The notes under the pieces were generated by a model that did not search any database, was not told the origin of the DNA, and saw only the letters and a program-made list of their open reading frames with translations. From positions 1 through 53,628 of the forward strand of contig JBGPHT010000038.1 in NCBI GenBank assembly GCA_041484525.1: 53,628 nucleotides of DNA, written 5' to 3'. Origin of the DNA: JBGPHT01 sp041484525 (GTDB lineage: Bacteria > Acidobacteriota > Terriglobia > Bryobacterales > Bryobacteraceae). Position 1 is the stretch's first letter. Each line of letters opens with the position of its first letter. The translations under genes were made by a program, and so were the position numbers. Below are positions 1 to 7,840 of the stretch, piece after piece.

Positions 1-1
1 C

Positions 2-124
2 AGCAGGAATCGAATCAATCCGCGTGGCGTCAAACGGAAAATGAGCAACTACAATCTGCGCCCACGTAAACGCCAGCGCACTCGCCGCATCGATTTTGCC
101 AAGCGGCTCAGGATTGTTAAGTGA
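2..124 (+). CDS. C-terminal end of a transposase (partial, cut by window edge)
   Basis: An open frame enters from the left edge and ends at a TGA at 122-124. Its last 40 residues are very basic and include GVKRKMSNYNLRPRK and FAKRLRIVK, which resemble the tails of IS4-like DDE transposases from memory; no catalytic residue lies in the visible part. The stop overlaps the GTG start of the next frame by four bases (GTGA). What can be seen is the basic tail and the overlap; the family call is inference. It could also be the tail of another DNA-binding protein. Confidence 0.5.
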   Translation, partial: SRNRINPRGVKRKMSNYNLRPRKRQRTRRIDFAKRLRIVK

Positions 125-660
125 ACAGTATTGGGGTTAGCAGCGGCATTGTTCCGATCAAAAGGGGCGCAGCGGAGGTGCTGGGAAAGTACGGCTCACC
201 GGTGGCGCAGCCGCCGCTATGGGAGACGATGGAATACTTCCGTTCGTGGTGGAAAGATCGCGAAGACGACCTGCGGAAGCCGGTTGGGCAGGAGGGTGTT
301 TTCCTCGAACGTGCGTTGCGAACCGCGCTGGCACAGGGTAGCGGATGGCTGCTGGGCGAGACGGAACTACGTAGGTTGCTGGCGCTTTGCAGCTCTGAAG
401 AGTGCCGGGCCAGAGTTCAGGAATGGATTCAGAGCGCCGCGTCGCCGAAGCCCGTGGAGATTTTGTCGTATCCCGGCGATGTCCGGATCAAAGTGGCTCA
501 ATACATGGTTACGGGCGAGCGCGAGCTCTCGGCCAAGCTGGCACAGTTCCCGGCTGGAACGACGTTCCGCATGGCAGCGACACGGTCCGAAGAGGCGAAT
601 CTGGAGCGGACCCGCGTCGAGGCCGCAGTCCGTGCCGCAGGCCACAGGATCGTGCCGTAG
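121..660 (+). CDS. Hypothetical protein, 179 aa, coupled to transposase tail
   Basis: A soluble protein of unknown function with no signal peptide or membrane segment. It has a Trp-rich stretch near residues 34-46 (LWETMEYFRSWW) and an alpha-helical, charged C-terminal third. I do not recognise a family. The GTG start overlaps the stop of the transposase frame, which suggests translational coupling and perhaps a passenger gene of the same element. An overlapping frame in +2 is similarly long, but this frame has the better start context and the more protein-like composition. The start could also lie further downstream, since no good ribosome site is seen. Confidence 0.5.
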   Translation: MNSIGVSSGIVPIKRGAAEVLGKYGSPVAQPPLWETMEYFRSWWKDREDDLRKPVGQEGVFLERALRTALAQGSGWLLGETELRRLLALCSSEECRARVQEWIQSAASPKPVEILSYPGDVRIKVAQYMVTGERELSAKLAQFPAGTTFRMAATRSEEANLERTRVEAAVRAAGHRIVP

Positions 661-1003
661 CATCGTGAATGACTCTTTCTAACGGCCAATCGTGCAGGCT
701 TACGGAGACTGCTGCCGATGGTTGCCACACCCAATGGCCTTCGGTTTCAACTGTAATCTCCACCAATGGAACCTTGGCGATGCCAGTCGGCGTCTTCGAG
801 TCCGGACTCCGTACCGGTTGGCGTTCGGATCGCGCCGCTTGAAACTAGGGCAGAGCAACTGCTCTCGATCTGAGCCAAAACTGTTCCACAACCCCACCTG
901 TTGATGCCACTTGGTTGATTGTCGAGCGAAGAGCAGATTCCCCAAGTTATTGGCAAGACTGAAAAAGGATGAACGGGATGGAGCAGTTAGACGGAACTCT
1001 CAC
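661..1003. other. Intergenic stretch, no supported gene
   Basis: Short frames occur on both strands but none has a ribosome site, a recognisable motif or convincing composition. A perfect 12-base palindrome GAGTCCGGACTC lies at 798-809. I see no terminator with a T-run. The stretch is probably decayed sequence between the transposon remnant and the duplicated block that follows. Confidence 0.5.
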
Positions 1004-1044
1004 GCGCCCAAGGCAGGTGCGCTACCAGGCTGCGCTACGCCCCG
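1004..1044 (-). pseudogene. 5' half of a tRNA-Pro (copy 1)
   Basis: Read on the minus strand from 1044, the sequence begins CGGGGCGTAGCGCAGCC and continues TGGTAGCGCACCTGC, then TTGGG. This matches the 5' acceptor strand, D-arm and anticodon stem/loop of a proline tRNA with anticodon TGG. Similarity stops just past the anticodon loop: the variable arm, T-arm and 3' acceptor strand are absent. It therefore cannot be a functional tRNA. The break point in the anticodon region is a usual place for integrase attachment, so this may be an old att-site remnant. Confidence 0.65.
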
Positions 1045-1141
1045 ACATTTGTTGCTCCTTTGATTCTAGACCGCTCCCACCATTTCCGACAGGCCTCAAA
1101 ACTCAATCGAAGGCAAAGGCATCGAAGGCACAGCCACCGTC

Positions 1142-1167
1142 TGCAAGCGTTTGGACTGTGATATAAC
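1142..1167 (+). promoter_or_regulatory. Copy 1 of LacI-type operator plus -10 box
   Basis: TGCAAGCGTTTGGA at 1142-1155 resembles the LacI-family operator pattern TGnAAnCGnTnnCA, and TATAAC at 1162-1167 is a good -10 box. This is the duplicate of the element before the GH51 gene at 2165. It now drives only a 32-codon frame. Confidence 0.5.
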
Positions 1168-1208
1168 CTGGAAGATTCACATCGCCAGTGTGGTGAGGGC
1201 CAACTAAA

Positions 1209-1307
1209 ATGAAAACGCGTACAAACAGGGTCGTTCTCCTTGGAATCGCGGCAGTCTGCGCGCTGTTCGTGGGTTTGTCCGGCGTCTCGTTCTCACAGAC
1301 GGCTTGA
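1209..1307 (+). pseudogene. Orphan signal peptide: truncated duplicate of the GH51 gene start
   Basis: The 32-codon frame starts at ATG 1209 and ends at TGA 1305-1307. From residue 9 (VLLGIAAVCALFVGLSGVSF) onward it is identical to the signal peptide of the arabinofuranosidase at 2165, and the DNA is nearly identical from about 1230 to 1303. It stops two residues after the probable signal-peptidase site (SFSQTA). The promoter and upstream tRNA half are duplicated too, so it is probably transcribed. It encodes an export signal with no cargo. It is most simply a broken duplicate. Confidence 0.75.
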
Positions 1308-1325
1308 GGCGTTCAAGAATAGGCC

Positions 1326-1808
1326 CTAAGCTGAGGCGTTCTTCGTTCCGCAAGAGCCGCAGAATTCAGCACCTTGCGAAAGCGTAGTACCGCATTTGGT
1401 GCAGAAGTTGCCCGGCTTTGCCGATTGAGTAGAAGGCGTGGCGCCTGTTTGCTCTGCCGCCGTGAGTGGCGAGGGTTTCCTAGCAAAGAGCGCCATGACA
1501 ATGCCACCGACTACCGCACCAGCAACCATGTAGTTGAACGAGGTTTCCGCCGCGCCCTTGAGCATAACGTCGAGACCGCTCAGGTTGCTCCCCCGTGAGA
1601 GCACGGTGCCAAGCGGTAACTGGCCAATCATCGGCACGGAGGGTCTCAAGAAGAAGCCAACTATGCCCCCGACGACGGCCCCGGTCCAGATTACGCTAAA
1701 GCTGCCTTTGCCCGTGCGTCTGAAATCCAGTACCCCTCTCACAAGGATTACGACAGCGGCCACAATGATCGCTAGAACATTCAGTTCAGGTAAGCCAAAA
1801 TCACCCAT
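1326..1808 (-). CDS. Small membrane protein with C-terminal zinc ribbon
   Basis: A 160-residue protein with three hydrophobic segments (about residues 8-27, 38-55 and 92-109) that include small-residue VVGGIV patches resembling glycine-zipper helices. A Ser/Thr/Ala linker follows, then a four-cysteine zinc-ribbon knuckle: C136-x2-C139 and C150-x2-C153 (FCTKCG and FCGSCG). The layout, membrane domain plus cytosolic zinc ribbon, is common in bacterial proteins of unknown function. It sits between the two copies of the duplicated block, on the opposite strand to both. The sequence just upstream of the ATG (1809-1815) reads GAGAGACATC, a weak ribosome site. I assign no specific role. Confidence 0.7.
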   Translation of the reverse strand: MGDFGLPELNVLAIIVAAVVILVRGVLDFRRTGKGSFSVIWTGAVVGGIVGFFLRPSVPMIGQLPLGTVLSRGSNLSGLDVMLKGAAETSFNYMVAGAVVGGIVMALFARKPSPLTAAEQTGATPSTQSAKPGNFCTKCGTTLSQGAEFCGSCGTKNASA

Positions 1809-1908
1809 GATGTCTCTCCTGGTCTGACCTCTGTTTTGGGACCTGCTAGCGAACGACTATATCGCTGAACGTGAAATTGCCCGTGCAGATAGGCTCTTCC
1901 CAATTCAA

Positions 1909-1950
1909 TGCGCCCTAGGCAGGCGCGCTACCGGGCTGCGCTACGCCCCG
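1909..1950 (-). pseudogene. 5' half of a tRNA-Pro (copy 2)
   Basis: Read on the minus strand from 1950 it begins CGGGGCGTAGCGCAGCC and continues CGGTAGCGCGCCTGCC. It is the second copy of the half-tRNA seen at 1004-1044 and differs at a few bases, including the anticodon triplet (AGG instead of TGG). It again ends just after the anticodon loop. The flanking 45 bases beyond the tRNA 5' end (1951-1995) also match copy 1, so the tRNA half was duplicated together with its upstream flank. Confidence 0.65.
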
Positions 1951-2098
1951 ACATTTGCTGCTCGTCTGATTCTAGACCACTTTCCACCGTTTGCGGCAGT
2001 CCTCAGCGGATTCATGCCCAACAGCACCGGTATGCAACGGGCGAATCGTGGATTGCGTAGGACTTGAGCGGAGAATTCGGCAATCTCTCAAGGTGGTC

Positions 2099-2124
2099 TG
2101 CAAGCGCTTGGCCTATGGTATAAC
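2099..2124 (+). promoter_or_regulatory. Promoter with LacI-type operator for the GH51 pair
   Basis: TGCAAGCGCTTGGC at 2099-2112 contains the palindromic AAGCGCTT core of LacI/CcpA-family operators. It lies just upstream of an extended -10 box, TGGTATAAC (TATAAC at 2119-2124). No good -35 is visible 17 bases upstream, so the site could be that of an activator or of a repressor that blocks polymerase. The coding start is 41 bases downstream at 2165. Confidence 0.55.
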
Positions 2125-2164
2125 CTGGGAGATTCACATCGCCATAATAATGGGGACCACCTAA

Positions 2165-4213
2165 ATGCAAACGCATACAGATAGTACCGTTCTCCTTGGA
2201 ATCGCGGCAGTCTGCGCGCTGTTCGTGGGTTTGTCCGGCGTCTCGTTCTCACAGACGGCGGCGGACGCGCCGATACTCAAGATCGACGCCGGCAATCCCG
2301 GCACGAAGGTCAGCCCGATGCTGTATGGGCTGATGACCGAAGAGATTAATTTCTCTTACGACGGCGGGCTGTATGGGGAACTCGTCCGCAACCGCAGCTT
2401 GAAGGAAGACGCCAAAGAGCCCGCGCACTGGTCGCTGGTCCAGGAAGGCGGCGGCGCGGGATCGATTTCGCTCGACCCCACGCAGCCGTTGAACGACTCC
2501 ATCGCAACCAGCCTGAAACTTACTATCACCGAGGCGGCCGGCAATCAGCGCGTGGGAGTCGCGAACGAAGGATTCTGGGGGATTCCGGTGCGGCCCAATA
2601 CGCGCTACCGGGCATCTTTCTACGCCAAGGCCGGCGCGGATTTCAAGGGGCCGATCGCCGTCGCCCTCGTGAGCAATGAAGGCGGCGCGATTCACGCCAG
2701 CGCGCGCGTGGCCGCTCTCTCGGGCGCGTGGAAGAAGTACGAAGTCGCCCTGACGACTTCGGCGCAAGCCCCAACCTCGGCCAAGAACCACCTGGTGCTT
2801 TCGTGCGGCAGCAAGGGGACGGTCTGGTTCAGCATGGCCTCGCTGTTTCCGCCAACCGTCAATAACCGCGGCAACGGCAACCGCAAGGACATCATGCAAA
2901 TCCTGGCGGATATGAAGCCGGCCTTCCTGCGTTTTCCGGGCGGCAACTACCTGGAAGGCAATACCATCGAGACGCGCTTCGATTGGAAGAAGACCATCGG
3001 CGACATCGCGCAGCGGCCCGGCCACATGAACGACGCCTGGCGATATTGGTCGTCGGACGGCATGGGGCTGCTGGAGTTTCTCCTGTGGTGCGAGGATCTG
3101 CACATGCAGCCGGTGCTGGGCGTGTATGCGGGTTATTCGCTGCGCCAGGTGCGCGTGAAGTCAGGCCCCGATCTCGATCCTTACGTCAAAGAGGCGCTCG
3201 AAGAAATCGAATACGTGATCGGCGATAGCAGCACCACCTGGGGCGCTCGCCGCGCGAAAGACGGGCACCCGGCGCCGTTCAAGCTCGACTATGTCGAAGT
3301 CGGCAACGAGGATCAGTTCGATCGCGAGCAGGGAAGTTACGCTGGCCGGTTCGCCCAGTTCTACGATGCCATCAAGGCGAAGTACCCGCAGATCAAAGTG
3401 ATCTCGTCCACCGCGGCGGGATCGCGCGTGCCGGACATCATCGACGAGCATTACTACCGCCGCTCCGAAGATGAGATGGCGTCGCACGCGCATGATTACG
3501 ACAACCGTCCGCGCACCGGGCCCAAAGTCTTCGTCGGCGAATGGGCCACGCGCGTAGGCGATCCGACTCCCACCATGAGCGCCGCATTGGGCGACGCCGC
3601 GTGGATGACGGGCATGGAGCGGAACACCGATCTCGTCATCATGTCGGCATATGCACCTCTGTTCGTCAACGTGAATCCGGGCGGGATGCAGTGGCGCACA
3701 GACCTGATCGGTTACGACGCGCTCACGAGCTACGGCTCTCCCGGATACTATGCGCAGAAGATGTTCAGCAACTACCACGGAGACGTCGTGCTCCCGGTGA
3801 CGGCGCAGAATATTCCGACCCGGACCTGGCAGCCGCCCGCCGGTGGACGGCGCGGCGGGCCCAATGCTCCTGCCGCACAACCGGCAACTCCGCCGGCGCC
3901 GCCCCCGCCCCAGGAAGTTCCGACGCTGTTCTGGAGCGCGACGCGCGATACCAAGGCCGGAACCATCTATTTGAAGATCGTGAACCGCGCTGCCACAGCC
4001 CAGCCGGTACGTATCGAGATGAGCGGCCTGGCGAGCGTGGACTCCAAGGGGCAGGCCGTGACGATGAGCGCGAGCAGTCCCGAGGATACCAATTCCATTA
4101 CCGAGCCCACGAAGATTGTACCCGTAACCGCGAGCGCGGACGGCTTGGGAACCAGCTTCAGCCGCACGTTTCCGCCGTATTCCATCACGGTCCTGCAAAT
4201 GAAGGCTAAGTGA
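2165..4213 (+). CDS. Secreted alpha-L-arabinofuranosidase, GH51 family
   Basis: Retaining glycoside hydrolase that removes terminal arabinofuranosyl groups from arabinans and arabinoxylans. The 682-residue protein starts with a signal peptide (about 1-31), followed by a carbohydrate-binding jelly-roll-like region (about 80-225) as in plant-type GH51 enzymes, then the TIM barrel. The barrel shows FLRFPGGNYLEG near 256-267, the acid/base motif VGNED with Glu382, and the nucleophile motif VGEWA with Glu459. A Pro/Gly-rich insert (about 555-580, with PPAPPPP) interrupts the C-terminal beta domain. It is followed after 7 bases by a second GH51 gene, clearly an operon. Regulation by a LacI-type factor is suggested by the operator upstream. 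Confidence 0.88.
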   Translation: MQTHTDSTVLLGIAAVCALFVGLSGVSFSQTAADAPILKIDAGNPGTKVSPMLYGLMTEEINFSYDGGLYGELVRNRSLKEDAKEPAHWSLVQEGGGAGSISLDPTQPLNDSIATSLKLTITEAAGNQRVGVANEGFWGIPVRPNTRYRASFYAKAGADFKGPIAVALVSNEGGAIHASARVAALSGAWKKYEVALTTSAQAPTSAKNHLVLSCGSKGTVWFSMASLFPPTVNNRGNGNRKDIMQILADMKPAFLRFPGGNYLEGNTIETRFDWKKTIGDIAQRPGHMNDAWRYWSSDGMGLLEFLLWCEDLHMQPVLGVYAGYSLRQVRVKSGPDLDPYVKEALEEIEYVIGDSSTTWGARRAKDGHPAPFKLDYVEVGNEDQFDREQGSYAGRFAQFYDAIKAKYPQIKVISSTAAGSRVPDIIDEHYYRRSEDEMASHAHDYDNRPRTGPKVFVGEWATRVGDPTPTMSAALGDAAWMTGMERNTDLVIMSAYAPLFVNVNPGGMQWRTDLIGYDALTSYGSPGYYAQKMFSNYHGDVVLPVTAQNIPTRTWQPPAGGRRGGPNAPAAQPATPPAPPPPQEVPTLFWSATRDTKAGTIYLKIVNRAATAQPVRIEMSGLASVDSKGQAVTMSASSPEDTNSITEPTKIVPVTASADGLGTSFSRTFPPYSITVLQMKAK

Positions 4214-4220
4214 GGAATCC

Positions 4221-5768
4221 ATGAAAATCTCCCGACGTAACTTCGCCCTATCCTTGGCCGCCGCGCCAGCCATCCTGCGCGGCCAGCCGAGCACCCTCCG
4301 CGCGCGCGTGAAGATCGACACCGAGCGCACGATCGGTGACATCGACCCCATGGTCTACGGCAACTTCATCGAGCATCTGGGCCGGTGCATCGATGGCGGC
4401 ATCTTCGAAGAGAAGTCGCCTCTCTCCGACGCCAATGGTTTTCGCAAGGACGTGCTCGATGCCGTGCGCAAGCTGAACGTCACGCAACTCCGCTGGCCGG
4501 GCGGGAACTTCTCGTCCAATTACCACTGGACCGACGGCATCGGTCCGCGCGACCAGCGGCCGCCGCGCCTCGAAATGGCCTGGGGCACGGTCGAGAGCAA
4601 CCGCTTCGGCACGCACGAATTCCTCAACTACGCGGAGATGCTGGGCACGCAGCCCTACATCTGCACCAACCTCGGCACTGGAACGTGGACCGAGGCGCAG
4701 CAATGGGTCGAGTACTGCAATTCGTCCGAAGATACGGCGATGACGCGCCTGCGCAAACAAAACGGACGCGCGGCGCCGTGGAAAGTTCAGTACTGGGGAC
4801 TCGGCAATGAGATGGATGGTCCGTGGCAGATGGGCCATCGCAGCGCCGAGGACTACGGCAAGTTCGCGCTCGAAGGCGCCAAGCTCATGAAGTGGACCGA
4901 CCCCAACGTGAAGCTGATCGCCGCCGGATCGTCCAATTACCGCCCCGGGTCGGACTGGACTTCGTGGAACCGCACCGTCCTGCAGTATCTCAACCAGCAC
5001 GCCGACTACCTGTCTCTGCACCTGTACGTCGGCAACGCGAACAATGACTACGGCGATTTCGTGGCGAGCGCCGTGGAAATGGACCAGCGCACCAAGACCG
5101 CCGAGGGCATCATCGACGCGTCCCTGTCGGGCCAGCCCGGCAACCGCAAGATCTACATCGCCTGGGACGAATGGAATGTCTGGTATCGCGCGCGCGGCAA
5201 CACGCAGCGCGGCCGCCGCATCCTCGAGGAACGCTACAACCTCGAAGACGCGCTGGTAGTGGCATCCTTCCTCAACTCATTCGTGAACCACGCCCACATC
5301 GTGAAGATGGCCAACATGGCGCAACTGGTGAACGTGATCGCGCCCATCTTCTCGAACGAGAAGGGCCTGTTTCTGCAGACCATCTACTACCCGCTGCAAC
5401 TGTTCGCCAACAATACCAAGGGCAAAGCGCTCGACTTATTCGTGGACAGCCCGAAGTATAAGTCCAGGCGATTTGACGACGTGCCGTATCTCGATGTCTC
5501 GGCCGGATACGACAATGGTTCGCTGGTGCTGAACGTGGTCAACCGGCATCTCAATCAGGCCATCGAAACGGAGTTCGAGGCGGAAGACAAACAGTTCTCA
5601 GGCCCGGTCGCTGTCTCGGAAGTCAATGGTCCCGACATCAAATCCGAAAACGACTTCGACAAGACTACGGTGAAGACCGTGCAGCGCACCACGACGGCCG
5701 AACCGCACAAGCTCCGGTATAGTTTCCCGGCTCACTCGTATACCATGCTGAAGGTGAAGCTGGCCTGA
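4221..5768 (+). CDS. Alpha-L-arabinofuranosidase, GH51 family, Tat-type signal
   Basis: A 515-residue GH51 enzyme of the compact bacterial type, about the usual length of AbfA enzymes. The N-terminus SRRNFALSLAAAPAIL is a twin-arginine signal, so folded export to the periplasm is likely; most relatives of this type are cytoplasmic. Motifs: YGNFIEHLGRCIDGGI (about 46-61), LRWPGGNF, the acid/base motif GLGNEMDG with Glu197, and the nucleophile motif WDEWN with Glu317. The spacing of 120 residues between the two glutamates matches known bacterial enzymes. It shares an operon with the larger GH51 enzyme upstream. The two are different subtypes rather than recent duplicates, which suggests division of labour between polymer and oligosaccharide. 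Confidence 0.9.
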   Translation: MKISRRNFALSLAAAPAILRGQPSTLRARVKIDTERTIGDIDPMVYGNFIEHLGRCIDGGIFEEKSPLSDANGFRKDVLDAVRKLNVTQLRWPGGNFSSNYHWTDGIGPRDQRPPRLEMAWGTVESNRFGTHEFLNYAEMLGTQPYICTNLGTGTWTEAQQWVEYCNSSEDTAMTRLRKQNGRAAPWKVQYWGLGNEMDGPWQMGHRSAEDYGKFALEGAKLMKWTDPNVKLIAAGSSNYRPGSDWTSWNRTVLQYLNQHADYLSLHLYVGNANNDYGDFVASAVEMDQRTKTAEGIIDASLSGQPGNRKIYIAWDEWNVWYRARGNTQRGRRILEERYNLEDALVVASFLNSFVNHAHIVKMANMAQLVNVIAPIFSNEKGLFLQTIYYPLQLFANNTKGKALDLFVDSPKYKSRRFDDVPYLDVSAGYDNGSLVLNVVNRHLNQAIETEFEAEDKQFSGPVAVSEVNGPDIKSENDFDKTTVKTVQRTTTAEPHKLRYSFPAHSYTMLKVKLA

Positions 5769-5784
5769 GGTCCGCCGGCCATCG

Positions 5785-6798
5785 TCACTGCAGCGCCCAG
5801 TATCCCTCGCGCGTTTTTGCTTGAAGCTCCGGCCTCGCTTTCACTGCGACCCGGATCGTGTGGAATTGCCCTGCCTCACCGCCCTTCGGCTCGAAGCTGA
5901 GAATGTACTGGCGATGCACCTCTTCGCCCACCAGTTGGATGGCCTGCTCCAGAGCATTCTTCTTCAGGAAACTCAGAGTTCGTCCGCCGGTGGTCCTCGC
6001 GAACAGGCTGGAAAGATCAGGCTGATGCAGCCGCATCAATTCGCCGATCCCATAGATCAGACCGCCCGGGCCCAGATCGGGTGGAACCGGAGTATCGTCC
6101 GGAGCCGGGCAGGCGGCGCACTTCCGGACTTTGATCCGCTCCGCTTCGGGTTTCAGATCCTCAGCGGTTTTGGGCTTCACGGTGAACGGCTCCAGGAATG
6201 GCGAATAGGTCAGCCAATAAACCGCGGCATTCAGCCGCTGCACTCGCTCCATCACTTCGGCCAGCGTCGCCTGGCTCGAACGGTCGCGCTTCTCCGCGAT
6301 CATAAGGATAATTCGCCGGCGCCCCAACGGCCGCCGTTCCAGCATCAAGAGCGCCTGGCGCAAGGCATCCAGCATGCGCGCGTCGCCGCCTTCCTTGCGC
6401 AGCATGCGCAACGCGTGAATCACGGAATCGGGCTTGCCGGTGAAATCCTGGTGGATCTTCACGTCGGTGCTGAACGAGATCACCGCCGATTCTCCAGCAT
6501 CCGCCGCCAGCAACTGCGTAAACAGAATGCCGCTGCCGCCCAACTTGTCGATCACCGCTCCGGAATTCGAGTTGGTCTCGACCGCCACCACCAGGTCGAT
6601 CGGATACGTCATCCAATCCATCTGTATCGTCTGCGGCACATTGTTGTCGTAGAGAATCAGGTCTTCGGGCGTTAGCCCGTCCACGTAGCGCCCCTTGGAA
6701 TCTGTGACGGTGGTGGTCGCGACCACCAGTGGAACGGTGCTCTTGAACTGCCCCCAGCCCGTGCCGGCGAGTATGACGAGAGCGGCGGCAACATGCAT
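5785..6798 (-). CDS. VWFA-related acidobacterial domain protein (TIGR03436 type)
   Basis: A secreted protein with one von Willebrand factor A-like domain. After a signal peptide (MHVAAALVILAGTGWGQ) comes VTDSKGRYVDGLTPEDLILYDNN, the typical opening of this acidobacterial family, then the VWA fold with DLVVAVETNSNSG where other VWA domains have a DxSxS metal site. The first Asp is replaced by the VET context, so the metal site looks degenerate. A C-terminal QYILSFEP segment is also typical. The frame is open to a TTG at 6828, but ATG 6798 gives the best signal peptide, so I prefer it. It converges with the GH51 gene, with 16 bases between. Function is unknown. Confidence 0.85.
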   Translation of the reverse strand: MHVAAALVILAGTGWGQFKSTVPLVVATTTVTDSKGRYVDGLTPEDLILYDNNVPQTIQMDWMTYPIDLVVAVETNSNSGAVIDKLGGSGILFTQLLAADAGESAVISFSTDVKIHQDFTGKPDSVIHALRMLRKEGGDARMLDALRQALLMLERRPLGRRRIILMIAEKRDRSSQATLAEVMERVQRLNAAVYWLTYSPFLEPFTVKPKTAEDLKPEAERIKVRKCAACPAPDDTPVPPDLGPGGLIYGIGELMRLHQPDLSSLFARTTGGRTLSFLKKNALEQAIQLVGEEVHRQYILSFEPKGGEAGQFHTIRVAVKARPELQAKTREGYWALQ

Positions 6799-7061
6799 TG
6801 GCGAAAGCCAAAGCACCTTTTGGGCCAACGCCGGGGACGCGCAAAAGTACTAGTAACCCTCCGGAAAGTGTCCGCGCGAAAAAACACTCGACGCTATATT
6901 TAAGCGACCGCCGCCAGACTCTTCTTGCATGTAGGCAGAATATGCGACATAAAGTAAAGAATGTGTTGTTTTGGGTGCTGGTTTCGTTTCGTGTTGTCCT
7001 TGGGCTGCTCGTCTGCAACTCCATGGGAAAGATCATCAGTTGATTCCCTGGCAGTAAAACA
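6799..7061. other. Divergent intergenic region
   Basis: It lies between the VWFA gene (minus) and the CBM9-like gene (plus). An AT-rich patch at 6893-6903 (CTATATTTAAG) is the likely -10 region for the VWFA gene. A TTG-rich stretch from 6962 may serve the plus-strand gene, but no convincing box pair is seen. No operator match was found. Confidence 0.4.
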
Positions 7062-7838
7062 GTGATTGCCCGAACGGCCGTACTTCTCCTCTTACTCCTT
7101 GCCCTCGGGTCCGCTGCCGACAGCGATCCGGGACAACCGAAACGTTATCTTTCGCGACATTCTTCACGCGAGATCCGGATCGACGGCCGGTTGAATGAGT
7201 CCGATTGGGAAAATGCGCCGTGGTCGGATTTCTTCGTCGATATCGAGGGATCCAGCCGCCCGCTCCCGCGTTACCGTACGCGGATGAAGATGTTGTGGGA
7301 TGACAACAACCTTTATATAGGCGCAGAGATCGAGGAACCCGACATCTGGGCCACGTTGACGCAGCATGATTCGGTGATCTTCCACGACAACGATTTCGAA
7401 GTCTTCCTCAACCCATCCGGAGACACCCGAAACTATTTCGAATTCGAAATCAACGCGTTGAACACATCCTGGGATCTGTTTCTTCCCAAGCCCTACCGGC
7501 AGGGCGGCAAAGCGGATAATACGTGGGAGATCCCGGGACTGCGCACGGCCGTCCACATCGACGGCACTCTCAATGACCCGCGCCGCAAGGACCGGCGCTG
7601 GTGGGTGGAGATCGCATTTCCGTGGAAGGCCTTTCAGGAACGCAGCGGCTTCGGCCGCCCCCGCGACGGCGACGAATGGCGCATTAACTTCTCCCGTGTC
7701 GAGTGGCGAACTGAAATCGTCGACGGCAAATACCGGAAACTGCCCGGGCGCGAAGACAATTGGGTCTGGTCGCCCCAAGGACTGATCAACATGCATGTGC
7801 CGGAGCGCTGGGGCTACGTCCGGTTCGTTTCACATTGA
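7062..7838 (+). CDS. Secreted carbohydrate-binding CBM9-like protein
   Basis: A 258-residue protein that starts at GTG with a short signal peptide (MIARTAVLLLLLLALGSAA). The rest is one domain of the CBM9-like family found in bacterial extracellular proteins: IRIDGRLNESDWENAPW near 47-63, LWDDNNLYIGAEIEEPDIWATLTQ in the middle, DNDFEVFLNP, and a C-terminal WVEIAFPW and RINFSRVEW. The beta-sandwich probably binds sugar chain ends, but no enzyme domain is attached. It converges with the PQQ dehydrogenase gene at a gap of two bases. It could act with the GH51 enzymes nearby; this is inference from position. Confidence 0.8.
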   Translation: MIARTAVLLLLLLALGSAADSDPGQPKRYLSRHSSREIRIDGRLNESDWENAPWSDFFVDIEGSSRPLPRYRTRMKMLWDDNNLYIGAEIEEPDIWATLTQHDSVIFHDNDFEVFLNPSGDTRNYFEFEINALNTSWDLFLPKPYRQGGKADNTWEIPGLRTAVHIDGTLNDPRRKDRRWWVEIAFPWKAFQERSGFGRPRDGDEWRINFSRVEWRTEIVDGKYRKLPGREDNWVWSPQGLINMHVPERWGYVRFVSH

Positions 7839-7840
7839 CT

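Noticed and set aside
692..945. Short frames on both strands in the 661-1003 gap
   Set aside because: No ribosome site, no motif, mutually overlapping; likely chance.
3161..4351. A 396-codon frame antisense to the GH51 gene
   Set aside because: The sense strand has clear GH51 catalytic motifs. The antisense product is low-complexity Arg/Gly/His and crosses two genes.
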